Assembly (NCBI GenBank): GCA_005881085.1
Contig: VBGU01000051.1
Span: forward strand, 1-16,345
DNA: 16,345 nucleotides
From: Chloroflexota bacterium
Lineage (GTDB): Bacteria; Chloroflexota; Limnocylindria; P2-11E
Direction of reading: 5' to 3'
Shown here: one piece after another, positions 7,286-14,170 of the stretch
Numbering within the stretch: the stretch's first letter is position 1
How the letters are laid out: each line of letters opens with the position of its first letter
The notes under the pieces: generated by a model
The model's database searches: none
Told to the model about the DNA's origin: nothing
The model's input: the letters and a program-made list of their open reading frames with translations, nothing else
Position numbers and translations under genes: made by a program

Positions 7286-8937
7286 CCGAGGCCGTCCGCG
7301 TAGCGGACGACTCCGTCAGTGATGGTGCCGCTGACTCGCGCCTCAAGGAGGTCGCCCTCATCGAGCTTCGCGAGATCGCGATCGACGACGGTGGCATCGC
7401 AGCGCATCCCCACGTCGAGCGTGCCCCAGTCGCGCTCCCTGCCCGTCGAATACGCGGCTCCGGCGGTGTACGCGTTTAGCGCTTCGTCGAGGGTGAGCCG
7501 CTGTGCCGGGAACCAGGCGTCGCGATCCCCGGGCCGGCGGCGAGTGACCGCCGCGTGGATGCCGAGCAGCGGATCGATGGGTTCGACAGGCGCGTCCGAC
7601 CCGAAGGCGAGGACGGCGCGACGCTCGAGCAGCGTCCGCCACGGGTACGCCCGCGGCGTGCGCTTCGGACCCCAGTACCGGTCGGCGAGGTCGCGGTCGC
7701 TCGTGCAGTGGATCGGTTGCATCGACGCGATCACACCAAGCGCGCCGAAGCGCCCAAGATCCTCCTCGCGAACGAGCTGGATGTGTTCGAGCCGTTGACG
7801 GAGCGCGGGTGACGTCACGCGCGTCGGCGCGACCGCGTCGAGCGCGACGTGTACCGCGCGATCGCCGATGGCGTGGATCGCGACAGCGAGCCCGCCGGCC
7901 GCCGCGCGCGCGATGTCGGTCCGAAGCTCCATCGGATCGAACGTGAGGATGCCCCGATCGCCCGTGCCTTCGTATGGCTCCTCGAGTGCCGCGGTCTGCG
8001 AGCCGAGCGCGCCGTCGGTGAAGAATTTCACGTGGCCGAGCTGCAGCCATTCGTCGCCCTGACCGGTCCGCATCCCCGATTGAAGAGCGGCCTCGAAGTC
8101 GAAAGGCAGGGGCAGGGGCCCCTGGGCGCGAAGCGACGTGTCGCGGATCTGCGGCGGAATGGCGGTGGTCGGAAGCGAGAGCGCGAGCGATCGATGCGGG
8201 ATGCCCATTACCGCGCGGACCTTCAGCGCGCCGCGGTCGCGTGCTCGTCGCAGGGCGGCATACGAGCTCGCCTGCTCGAGCGACTCGACGCCGGTGACCC
8301 CTCTCTTCAGAGCTTCCTCCTGCGCCCGCATCGTCGCGGCGTCGCAGTCCGCCTCGGTCGCGGCGGGAACGGCGCGGTCGGCGAGCTCGTTCGCGCGCTC
8401 CTGAAGGACGCCGGTCGGCGACCCGCTGGCGTCGCGGAAGATCGCCCCGCCCTCGGGTGCGACGGTGTCCTTTCCGATCTTCGCCGCGCGGAGTGCCGCT
8501 GTGTTGAGCCAGCGCGAATGGCCGTCGCGGCTGCGCATGACTGCCGGACGATCGCCGGTCACTCCATCGAGGTCGGCCGCGGTCGGCCAGCGGCCCCAGT
8601 TGTTCTTGTCGAAGCGGCCGCCGGTGAGCCACTGCCGTGGCGCGAGCTCGCGCGCGCGGCGACCGATCTGTTGGAGCGCCTCCTCGACCGTCTTCGTCGC
8701 GCGGAGGTCGAGCTCCGCCATCTGAAAGCCCCACCACATGAAGTGCACGTGCGCGTCGAACCAGCCGGGTGTCATAAGCCCGCCCCGCAGATCGACGCGC
8801 TCGGCCGATCCGGCATCGCGCGCGACGTCGGACGCGCGCCCCACCGCGGCGACGCGGCCATCGCGCACGAGCAGCGCCTCAGCCGAGACACCGGATCGGA
8901 CGTGGATCCGGCCGCCATGGAACAGAGTGGACGCCAC
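7282..8937 (-). CDS. YtcJ/NfdA-like metal-dependent amidohydrolase
   Basis: A 551-residue amidohydrolase-superfamily enzyme that would hydrolyse an amide or formamide bond with one or two zinc ions in a TIM barrel. Landmarks: the N-terminal beta-sandwich strand LFHGGRIHV, the HxH metal ligands in FDAHVHFMWWG (His63, His65), HVKFFTDGALGSQTAAL, the histidine ligands in AIHAIGDRAV and LEHIQLV, and the catalytic aspartate in FGSDAPVEPIDPLLGI. The C-terminal TLDEALNAYTAGAAYSTG and DATVVDRDL complete the family pattern. I chose GTG 8937, which shares a base with the methyltransferase stop (TAGTG), because the longer open frame is an arginine-rich read of the upstream gene. This family includes N-substituted formamide deformylases; the substrate here is unknown. 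Confidence 0.92.
   Translation of the reverse strand: MASTLFHGGRIHVRSGVSAEALLVRDGRVAAVGRASDVARDAGSAERVDLRGGLMTPGWFDAHVHFMWWGFQMAELDLRATKTVEEALQQIGRRARELAPRQWLTGGRFDKNNWGRWPTAADLDGVTGDRPAVMRSRDGHSRWLNTAALRAAKIGKDTVAPEGGAIFRDASGSPTGVLQERANELADRAVPAATEADCDAATMRAQEEALKRGVTGVESLEQASSYAALRRARDRGALKVRAVMGIPHRSLALSLPTTAIPPQIRDTSLRAQGPLPLPFDFEAALQSGMRTGQGDEWLQLGHVKFFTDGALGSQTAALEEPYEGTGDRGILTFDPMELRTDIARAAAGGLAVAIHAIGDRAVHVALDAVAPTRVTSPALRQRLEHIQLVREEDLGRFGALGVIASMQPIHCTSDRDLADRYWGPKRTPRAYPWRTLLERRAVLAFGSDAPVEPIDPLLGIHAAVTRRRPGDRDAWFPAQRLTLDEALNAYTAGAAYSTGRERDWGTLDVGMRCDATVVDRDLAKLDEGDLLEARVSGTITDGVVRYADGLG
7293..7309 (+). terminator. Hairpin at convergent gene ends, possible terminator of the Lon-domain gene
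   Basis: CGTCCGC (7293-7299) and GCGGACG (7303-7309) form a perfect 7-bp stem with a GTA loop, 8 bases after the plus-strand stop and inside the 3' end of the convergent amidohydrolase gene. No T-run follows. The position suits termination but the evidence is weak. Confidence 0.25.
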
Positions 8938-9563
8938 TAGCGGAAGCCGGCGCGTCCGCGGAGTGGGACGAACTTCACCGCGCCGTGCCGCGTCTCGCGA
9001 CCGTCGGGATGGCGGACCACGAGGTGCTGCATCTCCTGGTCCCCGACCGGCGCGACGATGAGCCCATCGGGCGCGCATTGGCGCACGAGCTCAGGGGCGA
9101 TGCCCGGAGATGCGGCGGTCACGAGGATGCGGTCGTACGGCGCCTCGGGCGGATATCCGATGGAAGCATCACCCGCGATAACGCGCACGTTCTCGTAGCC
9201 GAGCTCGGCGAGAAGAGCGCTCGCGCGATCCGCGAGCGGCAGATGCCGCTCGACGGTGACGACATCGCGCGCGAGCTCCGCGAGCACCGCCGCCTGGTAC
9301 CCCGAGCCGGTGCCGACCTCGAGCATGTGATGCGTCGGCTCAACTTGGAGTAGCTCCGTCATGCGGGCGACCACGAATGGCTGCGAGATCGTCTGTCCTT
9401 CGGGGATGCCGAGCGCGTGATCTCCATACGCAACGTCCTGATCTTCCTCGCGAACGAAGCGCTCGCGGGGGACCTTGGCCATCGCCGCGAGCACACGCTC
9501 GTCGCGAATGCCCATACGACGGAGCTCCTGGACCATCAGGTCCCGGTCGAAGCGGAAATCCAT
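8937..9563 (-). CDS. pcm: Protein-L-isoaspartate O-methyltransferase
   Basis: A 208-residue SAM-dependent methyltransferase that methylates isoaspartyl residues in aged proteins so they can revert to aspartate. Family features in order: MVQELRRMGIRDERVLAAM, VPRERFV (31-37), YGDHALGIPEGQTISQPFVVARM (46-68, the substrate-side loop), the SAM motif I LEVGTGSGYQAAVLAELA (81-98), VTVERHLPLAD and YDRILVTAASPGIAPELV. ATG 9561-9563 gives the standard N-terminus; the open frame runs further upstream but only through palindromic, low-quality sequence. No ribosome site precedes this ATG; CACAAT lies seven bases before it, so a leaderless transcript is possible. The stop shares one base with the amidohydrolase start. 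Confidence 0.93.
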   Translation of the reverse strand: MDFRFDRDLMVQELRRMGIRDERVLAAMAKVPRERFVREEDQDVAYGDHALGIPEGQTISQPFVVARMTELLQVEPTHHMLEVGTGSGYQAAVLAELARDVVTVERHLPLADRASALLAELGYENVRVIAGDASIGYPPEAPYDRILVTAASPGIAPELVRQCAPDGLIVAPVGDQEMQHLVVRHPDGRETRHGAVKFVPLRGRAGFR

Positions 9564-9607
9564 CGAGCGAATTGTGTGCCCAAAGAAGAAGGCGGCGGAG
9601 GTCCAGA

Positions 9608-9702
9608 GCGCCGGAAGGACCGAGGGCCCCCGCGCGGTGGGGCACCGGCCGAAGGCCGGGGGGTCCGCCGCCGCGTAAAGAGGGTTTCGGTCCTTCCGGC
9701 GC
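9608..9702. repeat. Long perfect inverted repeat with inner hairpin
   Basis: The 16-base arms at 9608-9623 and 9687-9702 are perfect reverse complements (left arm GCGCCGGAAGGACCGA). A second hairpin lies inside, CCGGCC (9645-9650), a GAA triloop, then GGCCGG (9654-9659). The element fills the gap between the sulfurtransferase stop and the methyltransferase start. It could be a terminator/attenuator in the minus-strand transcript, a structured RNA, or a REP/MITE-like palindromic repeat. No T-run follows on either strand, so a simple intrinsic terminator is unlikely. Confidence 0.7.
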
Positions 9703-9709
9703 GATCTAG

Positions 9710-10561
9710 CTAGATGTCGCTCTTCTCGATGGGCACGCCAATGAGAGAGCCCCACTCTGTCCACGAGCCGTCGTAGTTACGCACGCGGTCGTGTCCCAGC
9801 AGATATCGAAGGACAAACCATGTGTGAGCGCTTCGCTCGCCAATGCGGCAGTACGCAATGGTCTCTCCGCGCCCGTCGATCCCTTTGGATCCGTATATGG
9901 ATTTGAGCTCGTCGGCTGACTTGAACCGGCCGTCTTCGGCGACCGCGGTTGCCCAGGGGACGTTCTGCGCGCCCGGAATGTGGCCGGCCCGCTGCGCGCC
10001 CTCTTGCGGGAGATTCTCCGGCGCCAGGAGCTCACCGGCGTACTCCTTCGGCGAGCGGACATCGACGATCTTCGTGCCGTTCCCCGACACGACTTTGTCG
10101 AGGACGTGATCGCGCAGCGCGCGGATCGATGCGTCGGGCGTACCCGCTCGGTACTCGCTCTTCGCGTAGTTCGGAGAGTCGCTCGCGAGTGGCCTCTTCT
10201 CCGCGATCCATTTCGCTCGTCCCCCGTTCGCGAGCTTCACGTCTTTATGGCCGTAGTACTTCAGGAGCCAGAAGAACCACGCGGCGAACCAGTTGTTGTT
10301 GTCGCCATAGGCAACGATGGTCGTCCCCGACGTGACCCCGTATTTCGAGAGAAGCGCCTCAAGCTCTTTCTTGTCGAGCAAGTCGCGCACCGGATGCTGC
10401 TGTAGGTCGGTCTTCCAGTTGAGCCCGATCGCTCCCGCGATGTGGCCCTGGTCATAGGCGCTCGTGTCGACATCGACCTCGAAGACTCGTACGTTGGCGT
10501 CCTTCGCGTGCTCGGCGAGCCAATCGGTCTCGACGAGCACGTCCTTCGCGTAGTTCGTCAT
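9710..10561 (-). CDS. Two-domain sulfurtransferase (rhodanese / 3-mercaptopyruvate sulfurtransferase type)
   Basis: A 283-residue tandem-rhodanese protein that moves sulfane sulfur from thiosulfate or mercaptopyruvate to a thiophilic acceptor. The N-terminal domain carries DVDTSAYDQGHIAGAIGLNW but has YGDNNNWFAAW where a catalytic loop would be, so it is inactive, as is usual. The C-terminal domain has IVDVRSPKEYAGE, RAGHIPGAQNVPW and the active loop YCRIGERSAHTWFVL with Cys238. The CRIGERS loop resembles the thiosulfate-sulfurtransferase type (CRxGxRT/S) more than the mercaptopyruvate CGxGVT type. A clear ribosome site (GAGGGG, six bases before the ATG) supports the start. It lies 27 bases after the carbonic anhydrase gene, so the two are probably co-transcribed. 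Confidence 0.93.
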   Translation of the reverse strand: MTNYAKDVLVETDWLAEHAKDANVRVFEVDVDTSAYDQGHIAGAIGLNWKTDLQQHPVRDLLDKKELEALLSKYGVTSGTTIVAYGDNNNWFAAWFFWLLKYYGHKDVKLANGGRAKWIAEKRPLASDSPNYAKSEYRAGTPDASIRALRDHVLDKVVSGNGTKIVDVRSPKEYAGELLAPENLPQEGAQRAGHIPGAQNVPWATAVAEDGRFKSADELKSIYGSKGIDGRGETIAYCRIGERSAHTWFVLRYLLGHDRVRNYDGSWTEWGSLIGVPIEKSDI

Positions 10562-10588
10562 CTGATTCCCCTCTCTATTTCGTTTGCG

Positions 10589-11134
10589 TCAGCGGACGGA
10601 TGCGGGCGCGCGCTCGACGTTTGTGGCGCCGGTGGTCGCAGAGACGACCGGGCGAAGCTTGCCGGTCTCGACTTCGTAGACGTACCCCGTGACCGGGATC
10701 CCCGGCGAGAGCAGCGGCGATTCGACGACACGACGGACTTGCTCGCGGAGATTGGTCTCGAGATCGCGGAACGCAAAGAGGCGGAGGCCGCCGGTATCGG
10801 CGCCAGTGCGTTCGGCGATCTGGCGACGGACCGGCTCGTCTTCAAAGGTGAGCATTCCGCAGCCGGTGTGCTCGATGATCGCGAACTCGTTGGTGCCGAG
10901 CAGGTGGGTCGAGATCACCAGCGAGCGGATCGCGTCATCCGTCACGAGCCCGCCGGCGTTCCGAATGATGTGCGCGTCACCGGTACCGATACCGGTGACC
11001 TCTTCGACGGTCAGCCGCGCGTCCATGCAGGCGACGATCGCCCAGCGCCGTGCGGGCGGGAGGGCGAGCGTGCTGCGGTCGAAGCGCGCGGCATAACGAG
11101 CGTTGTGCTGTTGGATGTGCTCGGTCAAAGACAT
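10589..11134 (-). CDS. Beta-class carbonic anhydrase (clade D-like)
   Basis: A 181-residue zinc enzyme for interconversion of CO2 and bicarbonate. The zinc and active-site residues are visible: ACMDARL with Cys36, Asp38 and Arg40, then EHTGCGM with His89 and Cys92. GDAHIIRNAGGLVTDDAIRSL (52-72) is the typical connecting stretch. The compact length and CMDAR/HTGCG pattern resemble the short beta clade that also contains carbonyl sulfide hydrolases, so COS or CS2 hydrolysis is an alternative; the sequence alone does not decide. An AAGGG ribosome site lies eight bases before ATG 11134. It is the first gene of the block leading to the sulfurtransferase. Confidence 0.93.
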   Translation of the reverse strand: MSLTEHIQQHNARYAARFDRSTLALPPARRWAIVACMDARLTVEEVTGIGTGDAHIIRNAGGLVTDDAIRSLVISTHLLGTNEFAIIEHTGCGMLTFEDEPVRRQIAERTGADTGGLRLFAFRDLETNLREQVRRVVESPLLSPGIPVTGYVYEVETGKLRPVVSATTGATNVERAPASVR

Positions 11135-11191
11135 GAGTCGACCCTTCTTTACTGATCTCCGTGTCGTTGATGGAGACGGCCGGGACGACGG

Positions 11192-11210
11192 GCCGCCGAG
11201 TGACGGCGGC
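11192..11210 (-). terminator. Hairpin in the gap between the HAD and carbonic anhydrase genes
   Basis: GCCGCCG (11192-11198) and CGGCGGC (11204-11210) form a 7-bp stem with a five-base loop. In minus-strand order it follows the HAD stop and precedes the carbonic anhydrase start, so it may end the HAD transcript or lie in the next leader. There is no T-run. The rest of the 208-bp gap (11135-11342) shows a TTGACC at a -35-like position but no matching -10 box. Confidence 0.3.
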
Positions 11211-11342
11211 GGAGCCCTACCGGCCTACGGACAGACGCAGGTCAGCCGGGATGACCGGAAGCGCGAGCGAGGAGAATTTCCGACCTGCTGGGTCAAGAAT
11301 CCGTTTCTAACACCCGAACGTGCCGTCGGCAAGGGGCGTGCG

Positions 11343-12059
11343 CTACATCCAGCGCTCGAGGACGGCCGGCAGTTCGGTCAGGTCGTCGATCGCGGCGTCG
11401 GGCTCAACGTCCACCGGCTCCTGTGGCGCTCCCGCAAGCGGGCGGCGCCAGATCGCGCGCATACCAAGGCGCTTCGCGCCCCATACGTCCTGCACCATGC
11501 GATCCCCGACCATGACGGCTTCGCTGGCGGGCACTCCGGCGAGCTCGAGCGCACGCCGGAAGATCGCCTCATGTGGCTTCTGCCAGCCCGCGCTGTGCGA
11601 ACTGACCACATGGTCGACCGTGTCCGCGAGCCCGAAGCGCTCCCAGTCAATCCGAACCTCGTCGTCCCCGCGCGAGAGCGTGTTCGTGATGAGCCCGACG
11701 ATCAGGCCATGGTCCTTGCACCAGCGGAGCGCCTCGGGAGTCCCGGGCACGAGCGCACCGACGAGATCCAGGGGCAGCGTCGTGGCCACACGAAAGTGAT
11801 CGATCTCGATGTCGTCGATGCCGATCTGACTGTTGCGAAACCAATCCGCGTACCAGCGGTTCGTCTCCTGCCGGAGGGCCTCTTCGGATTCGTGCCGATG
11901 ATCAGGAGCGATCTCGGCATCGACGAACTTCCCGTACCAGTCGCGCTCGCCGAACTCGCGCCGCAACGCATCGACCGTCAACGCACGTATCTCCAGTTGC
12001 GGCTTCCAGTGCTGAACGAGCGTGTCGCCCACGTCGAAGAAGACGGCACGGAGCGGCAC
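11343..12059 (-). CDS. HAD-superfamily hydrolase (phosphatase-like)
   Basis: A 238-residue haloacid-dehalogenase-fold protein, most likely a phosphatase for a small phosphorylated metabolite. Motif I is FFDVGDTLV with nucleophile Asp9; the residue two positions later is Gly11 instead of the usual acid/base Asp, a variant common in FDVGxTL members. A helical cap (about 20-95) follows. Motif II is LITNT, motif III is the lysine in WQKPHEAIF, and motif IV is MVGDRMVQDVWGAKRLGM. The start is GTG 12059, with TACGAT six bases before it and no ribosome site, compatible with a leaderless transcript. It is transcribed divergently from the unknown gene at 12083 with a 23-bp gap. The substrate is unknown. 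Confidence 0.88.
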   Translation of the reverse strand: MPLRAVFFDVGDTLVQHWKPQLEIRALTVDALRREFGERDWYGKFVDAEIAPDHRHESEEALRQETNRWYADWFRNSQIGIDDIEIDHFRVATTLPLDLVGALVPGTPEALRWCKDHGLIVGLITNTLSRGDDEVRIDWERFGLADTVDHVVSSHSAGWQKPHEAIFRRALELAGVPASEAVMVGDRMVQDVWGAKRLGMRAIWRRPLAGAPQEPVDVEPDAAIDDLTELPAVLERWM

Positions 12060-12082
12060 GCGGCTATCGTATCGGCGCCGAC

Positions 12083-12544
12083 GTGTTGGATTTCGAACAG
12101 CTCGCGTTCATCGAGAGGTGGCGTCAGCGTGCGTCGCGGGGTGTCGTCGTCGCTCTCGATGGAACGCGTGGCGACGTGCTTCTCACGATGCGGGTCGGCG
12201 AGGGATCGCCGCAGATCGACATGCGCGGACGCGACGCGACCGGGGCGGTCCGAAAATCGCGCCTGACGCTCGGAGATCGCGTGACGATCGCGATCGAGTA
12301 CCGCGCGCGCGACGTCGCGAAAGCGAAGGGCCGCGGTGTCACGGGGAACCTGGTCGCGCCCGGAGCGAAGCTCGAGGGGACGGTGATCACGACCGGCGAA
12401 ATCGTCGCGGTCGACTGCGGAACGCAGGTCCTCGTCGCCGGCGACACGCTCCCCGGTGTGACTCCCGGTAGCGAGGACGAGACAGCGGGTTACGTGCTGG
12501 TGAGGACGAGCGACGCGTGTATGAGCGGAGCGATTACGCGGTAG
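12083..12544 (+). CDS. Unknown beta-rich protein; donor of the 53-bp inverted copy
   Basis: A 153-residue protein that I do not recognise. It is soluble-looking, with no signal peptide or membrane segment, and rich in alternating hydrophobic/charged strands such as GVVVALDGTRGDVLLTMRVG, RVTIAIEYRARDV and GTVITTGEIVAVDCGTQVLVAG. Pro and Trp are few. It begins GTG-TTG at 12083 and has no clear ribosome site. Residues 63-80 are encoded by the 53-bp segment that reappears inverted at 13227-13279. Here the segment fits smoothly into an intact frame, so this is probably the original copy. The stop is two bases from the convergent gene's stop. Confidence 0.65.
   Translation: MLDFEQLAFIERWRQRASRGVVVALDGTRGDVLLTMRVGEGSPQIDMRGRDATGAVRKSRLTLGDRVTIAIEYRARDVAKAKGRGVTGNLVAPGAKLEGTVITTGEIVAVDCGTQVLVAGDTLPGVTPGSEDETAGYVLVRTSDACMSGAITR
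12270..12322 (+). repeat. 53-bp inverted repeat, left copy (inside intact gene)
   Basis: These 53 bases are identical, without mismatch, to the reverse complement of 13227-13279. The copy lies in frame in the gene at 12083-12544 and encodes LGDRVTIAIEYRARDVA. The flanking bases differ on both sides, so the repeat boundary is sharp. Confidence 0.95.
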
Positions 12545-12546
12545 AG

Positions 12547-13161
12547 CTAGCCGAACGTTGTCGGGGCGGCGGACGGCAGGCCACTCGGCCGCGGAGTGCG
12601 AGGCTCAGGCGTGTAGCACCCGACGTACTTCGCAGGGTGCGCGAACCAGCTGTTTAGGCCGGGCCCACCGCTGTAATTGACAACGTACGTCTCGCTGCCA
12701 GCGACGACCCATACGGGCGCCGGGCTGGTTCCCCACGGAAACATCTTGAAATCGGTCACGGTCGGGTAGGCGCGCCGGAAGGCCTCTTCGGCGGTGGGAG
12801 CACCCCCTCCAGGAAGGTCGCCTGGCGGAGGCCAATGGGTGACGTCGAGGATCGGGCTCGATCCTGGTGGACAGCTGGGGACACCCAAGAGCGGATTCGA
12901 GACGGGTGGTCCGACGATCCACGTCGCGGCCGGGCTCGGCGCCGCTGCCGGGTTCGGACTCGCCGTCGCTCCGGCGGCGGCGCCGCCGGCGATGACGAAA
13001 TATGGGCTCTGAGTTGCTGCGGCTTCCTGAGGCGAACGGTCGGCGTCGCGAATGGCCTGCAAGCTCAGGACGACCACGACCACAGCAACGAACACGCCTA
13101 CGAGAGCGAGCACGCTGCCGAAGCTGACGCGCCGGGCCGAGTCGGCACCGCGAGGGACCAA
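12547..13161 (-). CDS. Membrane protein with lost 5' end, likely partner of the truncated sigma factor
   Basis: The first usable start is TTG 13161, giving 204 residues: a transmembrane helix (about 14-36, SVLALVGVFVAVVVVVLSL) and a Pro/Ala/Gly-rich outer region with motifs such as AEEAFRRAYPTVTDF and VWVVAGSETYVVNY. Upstream of that TTG the frame stays open and protein-like (FETIFRRDLDRLPGLADED) right up to the 53-bp repeat, with no start codon. The original start was therefore probably upstream of the repeat junction and has been lost. Its position next to an ECF sigma gene and its one-helix topology suggest an anti-sigma or sigma-regulated membrane protein. The outer domain is not one I recognise. 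Whether it is still translated is uncertain. Confidence 0.6.
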   Translation of the reverse strand: MVPRGADSARRVSFGSVLALVGVFVAVVVVVLSLQAIRDADRSPQEAAATQSPYFVIAGGAAAGATASPNPAAAPSPAATWIVGPPVSNPLLGVPSCPPGSSPILDVTHWPPPGDLPGGGAPTAEEAFRRAYPTVTDFKMFPWGTSPAPVWVVAGSETYVVNYSGGPGLNSWFAHPAKYVGCYTPEPRTPRPSGLPSAAPTTFG

Positions 13162-13226
13162 GTCCTCGTCCGCGAGACCGGGGAGTCGGTCGAGGTCGCG
13201 ACGAAAGATGGTCTCGAAACTTTCAG

Positions 13227-13279
13227 TTTCGCGACGTCGCGCGCGCGGTACTCGATCGCGATCGTCACGCGATCTCCGA
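13227..13279 (-). repeat. 53-bp inverted repeat, right copy (sigma/anti-sigma junction)
   Basis: A perfect reverse-complement copy of 12270-12322. Reading the minus strand, the sigma frame enters the copy as SEIA and meets a TGA at once; at the other end the downstream gene resumes without a start codon. A 7-bp hairpin (CGAAACT, loop TTC, AGTTTCG; 13215-13231) straddles the left boundary. The copy looks like an insertion or replacement at this site. Confidence 0.95.
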
Positions 13280-13663
13280 TTGCTCGAGGCCGAGGTAGTA
13301 CTGCGCTACGACGATCGACCGCTGTCGTTCCGTCAACAGCGCGAGGAGCCGGCCCGCCTCCAGGCGATCGAGCACCTGCGCAAGCTCATCGTTCGGCGAC
13401 GCGGGCCACAAAGCGTCGGCGACGCCGGAGAGCAACGGGCGGTACGGTCCGCGGTGGGCTTTTCGCAGCGCGACCCGGAATATCCAGCCCGCGAGATTCT
13501 CATCGCGGCCCGGTGGATGCCGCAGTCCTTCCAGGAACGCCTCGTGGAGAGCATCGCGAGCGGCGTCGCGATCGCTCAGGGTAGCCAGGAGCGCGCGATA
13601 GACGCGTGGAGCATCCGCTCGGTAGATGAGCTCCCATCGGCCGGCATCAACTCGTTCCATCAC
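13265..13663 (-). CDS. ECF sigma factor, C-terminally truncated (recognition helix missing)
   Basis: About 131 residues from ATG 13660 (GTG 13663 immediately before is an alternative). Region 2 is present: ELIYRADAPRVYRALLATLS, DAARDALHEAFLEGL and LAGWIFRVALRKAHR. Region 4 begins normally with LTERQRSIVVAQYYLGLEQSEIA, then stops. Intact ECF proteins continue about 40-60 residues with the GxxxGTVxSRLxRA recognition helix, which is absent, so the product should not recognise a -35 element. The stop TGA lies inside the 53-bp inverted copy (13227-13279), which explains the truncation. It is probably a pseudogene or a dominant-negative remnant. No ribosome site was seen. Confidence 0.8.
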   Translation of the reverse strand: MMERVDAGRWELIYRADAPRVYRALLATLSDRDAARDALHEAFLEGLRHPPGRDENLAGWIFRVALRKAHRGPYRPLLSGVADALWPASPNDELAQVLDRLEAGRLLALLTERQRSIVVAQYYLGLEQSEIA

Positions 13664-13702
13664 TACTAATGCGTCGACGCGCCCGAAATGTTTAGCCCGA
13701 GG

Positions 13703-14170
13703 CTAGCTGAGCTTTTTCAGCTCCTCGGCGATCTCCTCCTCGTCAGGCACCTCACGCAGCGTATGAACGTCGATGTAGCGGCAGATCCCTTCGGCGTCGA
13801 CAACGATGATCGCGCGCTCCGGGCGTCCGACCTCTTCGTTGAACACCCCGTACGCCTGGGTGACCTTGCCGTGGGGCCAGTAATCCGAGCAGAGCGGGTA
13901 TTGGACGCCGCTCAGCGACTCGGCCCACGCCTTCAACGTGTACACCGAGTCGCACAGGATGCCCACGACCTGGGCCTTTCCCCCGGCGAAGCGCTGCTGG
14001 AGCGCATTCAGCGCGGGAGCCTCGCTGTTTCAGGTATTGGAAAACGCGAACGCGAAGAAGGCGAGGACCACACGCTGTCCGCGATAGGCCGAGAGCTTGA
14101 CCTCGCGCCCATCGTGCGAGCGGAGCGCGAAGTCCGGCGCGACGTCGCCGACCTTCAGGGTCTTCGTCAC
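13703..14170 (-). CDS. Peroxiredoxin (AhpC/TSA family), probable selenoprotein with in-frame TGA at the peroxidatic position
   Basis: Thiol peroxidase of the AhpC-TSA/Bcp type that would reduce hydroperoxides. From GTG 14170 the product is 155 residues: LKVGDVAPDFALRSHDG, GQRVVLAFFAFAFSNT, then TGA (14032-14030), then an unbroken family continuation NSEAPALNALQQRFAGG, VVGILCDSVYTLKAWAESL, YPLCSDYW and VTQAYGVFNEEVGRPERAIIV. The TGA is codon 47, where Cys-peroxiredoxins have the catalytic cysteine of the (S/T)xxC motif. No frameshift is needed and the frame is otherwise clean, so selenocysteine is more likely than decay. GTG 14212 would add 14 residues (AGGAG is only one base from it); I prefer 14170 because it puts the catalytic residue near 45-47, as in the family. 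It is divergent from the zinc-ribbon gene at 14230. Confidence 0.85.
13991..14032 (-). promoter_or_regulatory. UGA codon and candidate bacterial SECIS hairpin
   Basis: UGA is at 14032-14030. Downstream on the mRNA, 16-37 nucleotides being the usual window for a bacterial SECIS loop, GCGC pairs with GCGC (14014-14011 with 14005-14002) around a five-base UGAAU loop that begins 19 bases after the UGA and has G as its second base. An alternative fold pairs GCGCUG with CAGCGC (14014-14009 with 13996-13991) around a 12-base loop. Both are short, so the hairpin call is tentative although the UGA context is strong. Confidence 0.5.

Noticed and set aside
8938..9078. 47-residue N-terminal extension of the amidohydrolase
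   Set aside because: It is an arginine-rich out-of-frame reading of the methyltransferase gene; GTG 8937 with the TAGTG overlap gives the normal family N-terminus.
9564..9764. N-terminal extension of the isoaspartate methyltransferase
   Set aside because: The extra residues come from the palindromic intergenic element and the end of the sulfurtransferase gene, and do not resemble the family.
12270..13279. The 53-bp inverted repeats as terminal inverted repeats of a 1-kb transposon
   Set aside because: No transposase, no target-site duplication, and the left copy is seamless coding sequence within an intact gene. A local inverted duplication explains it better.
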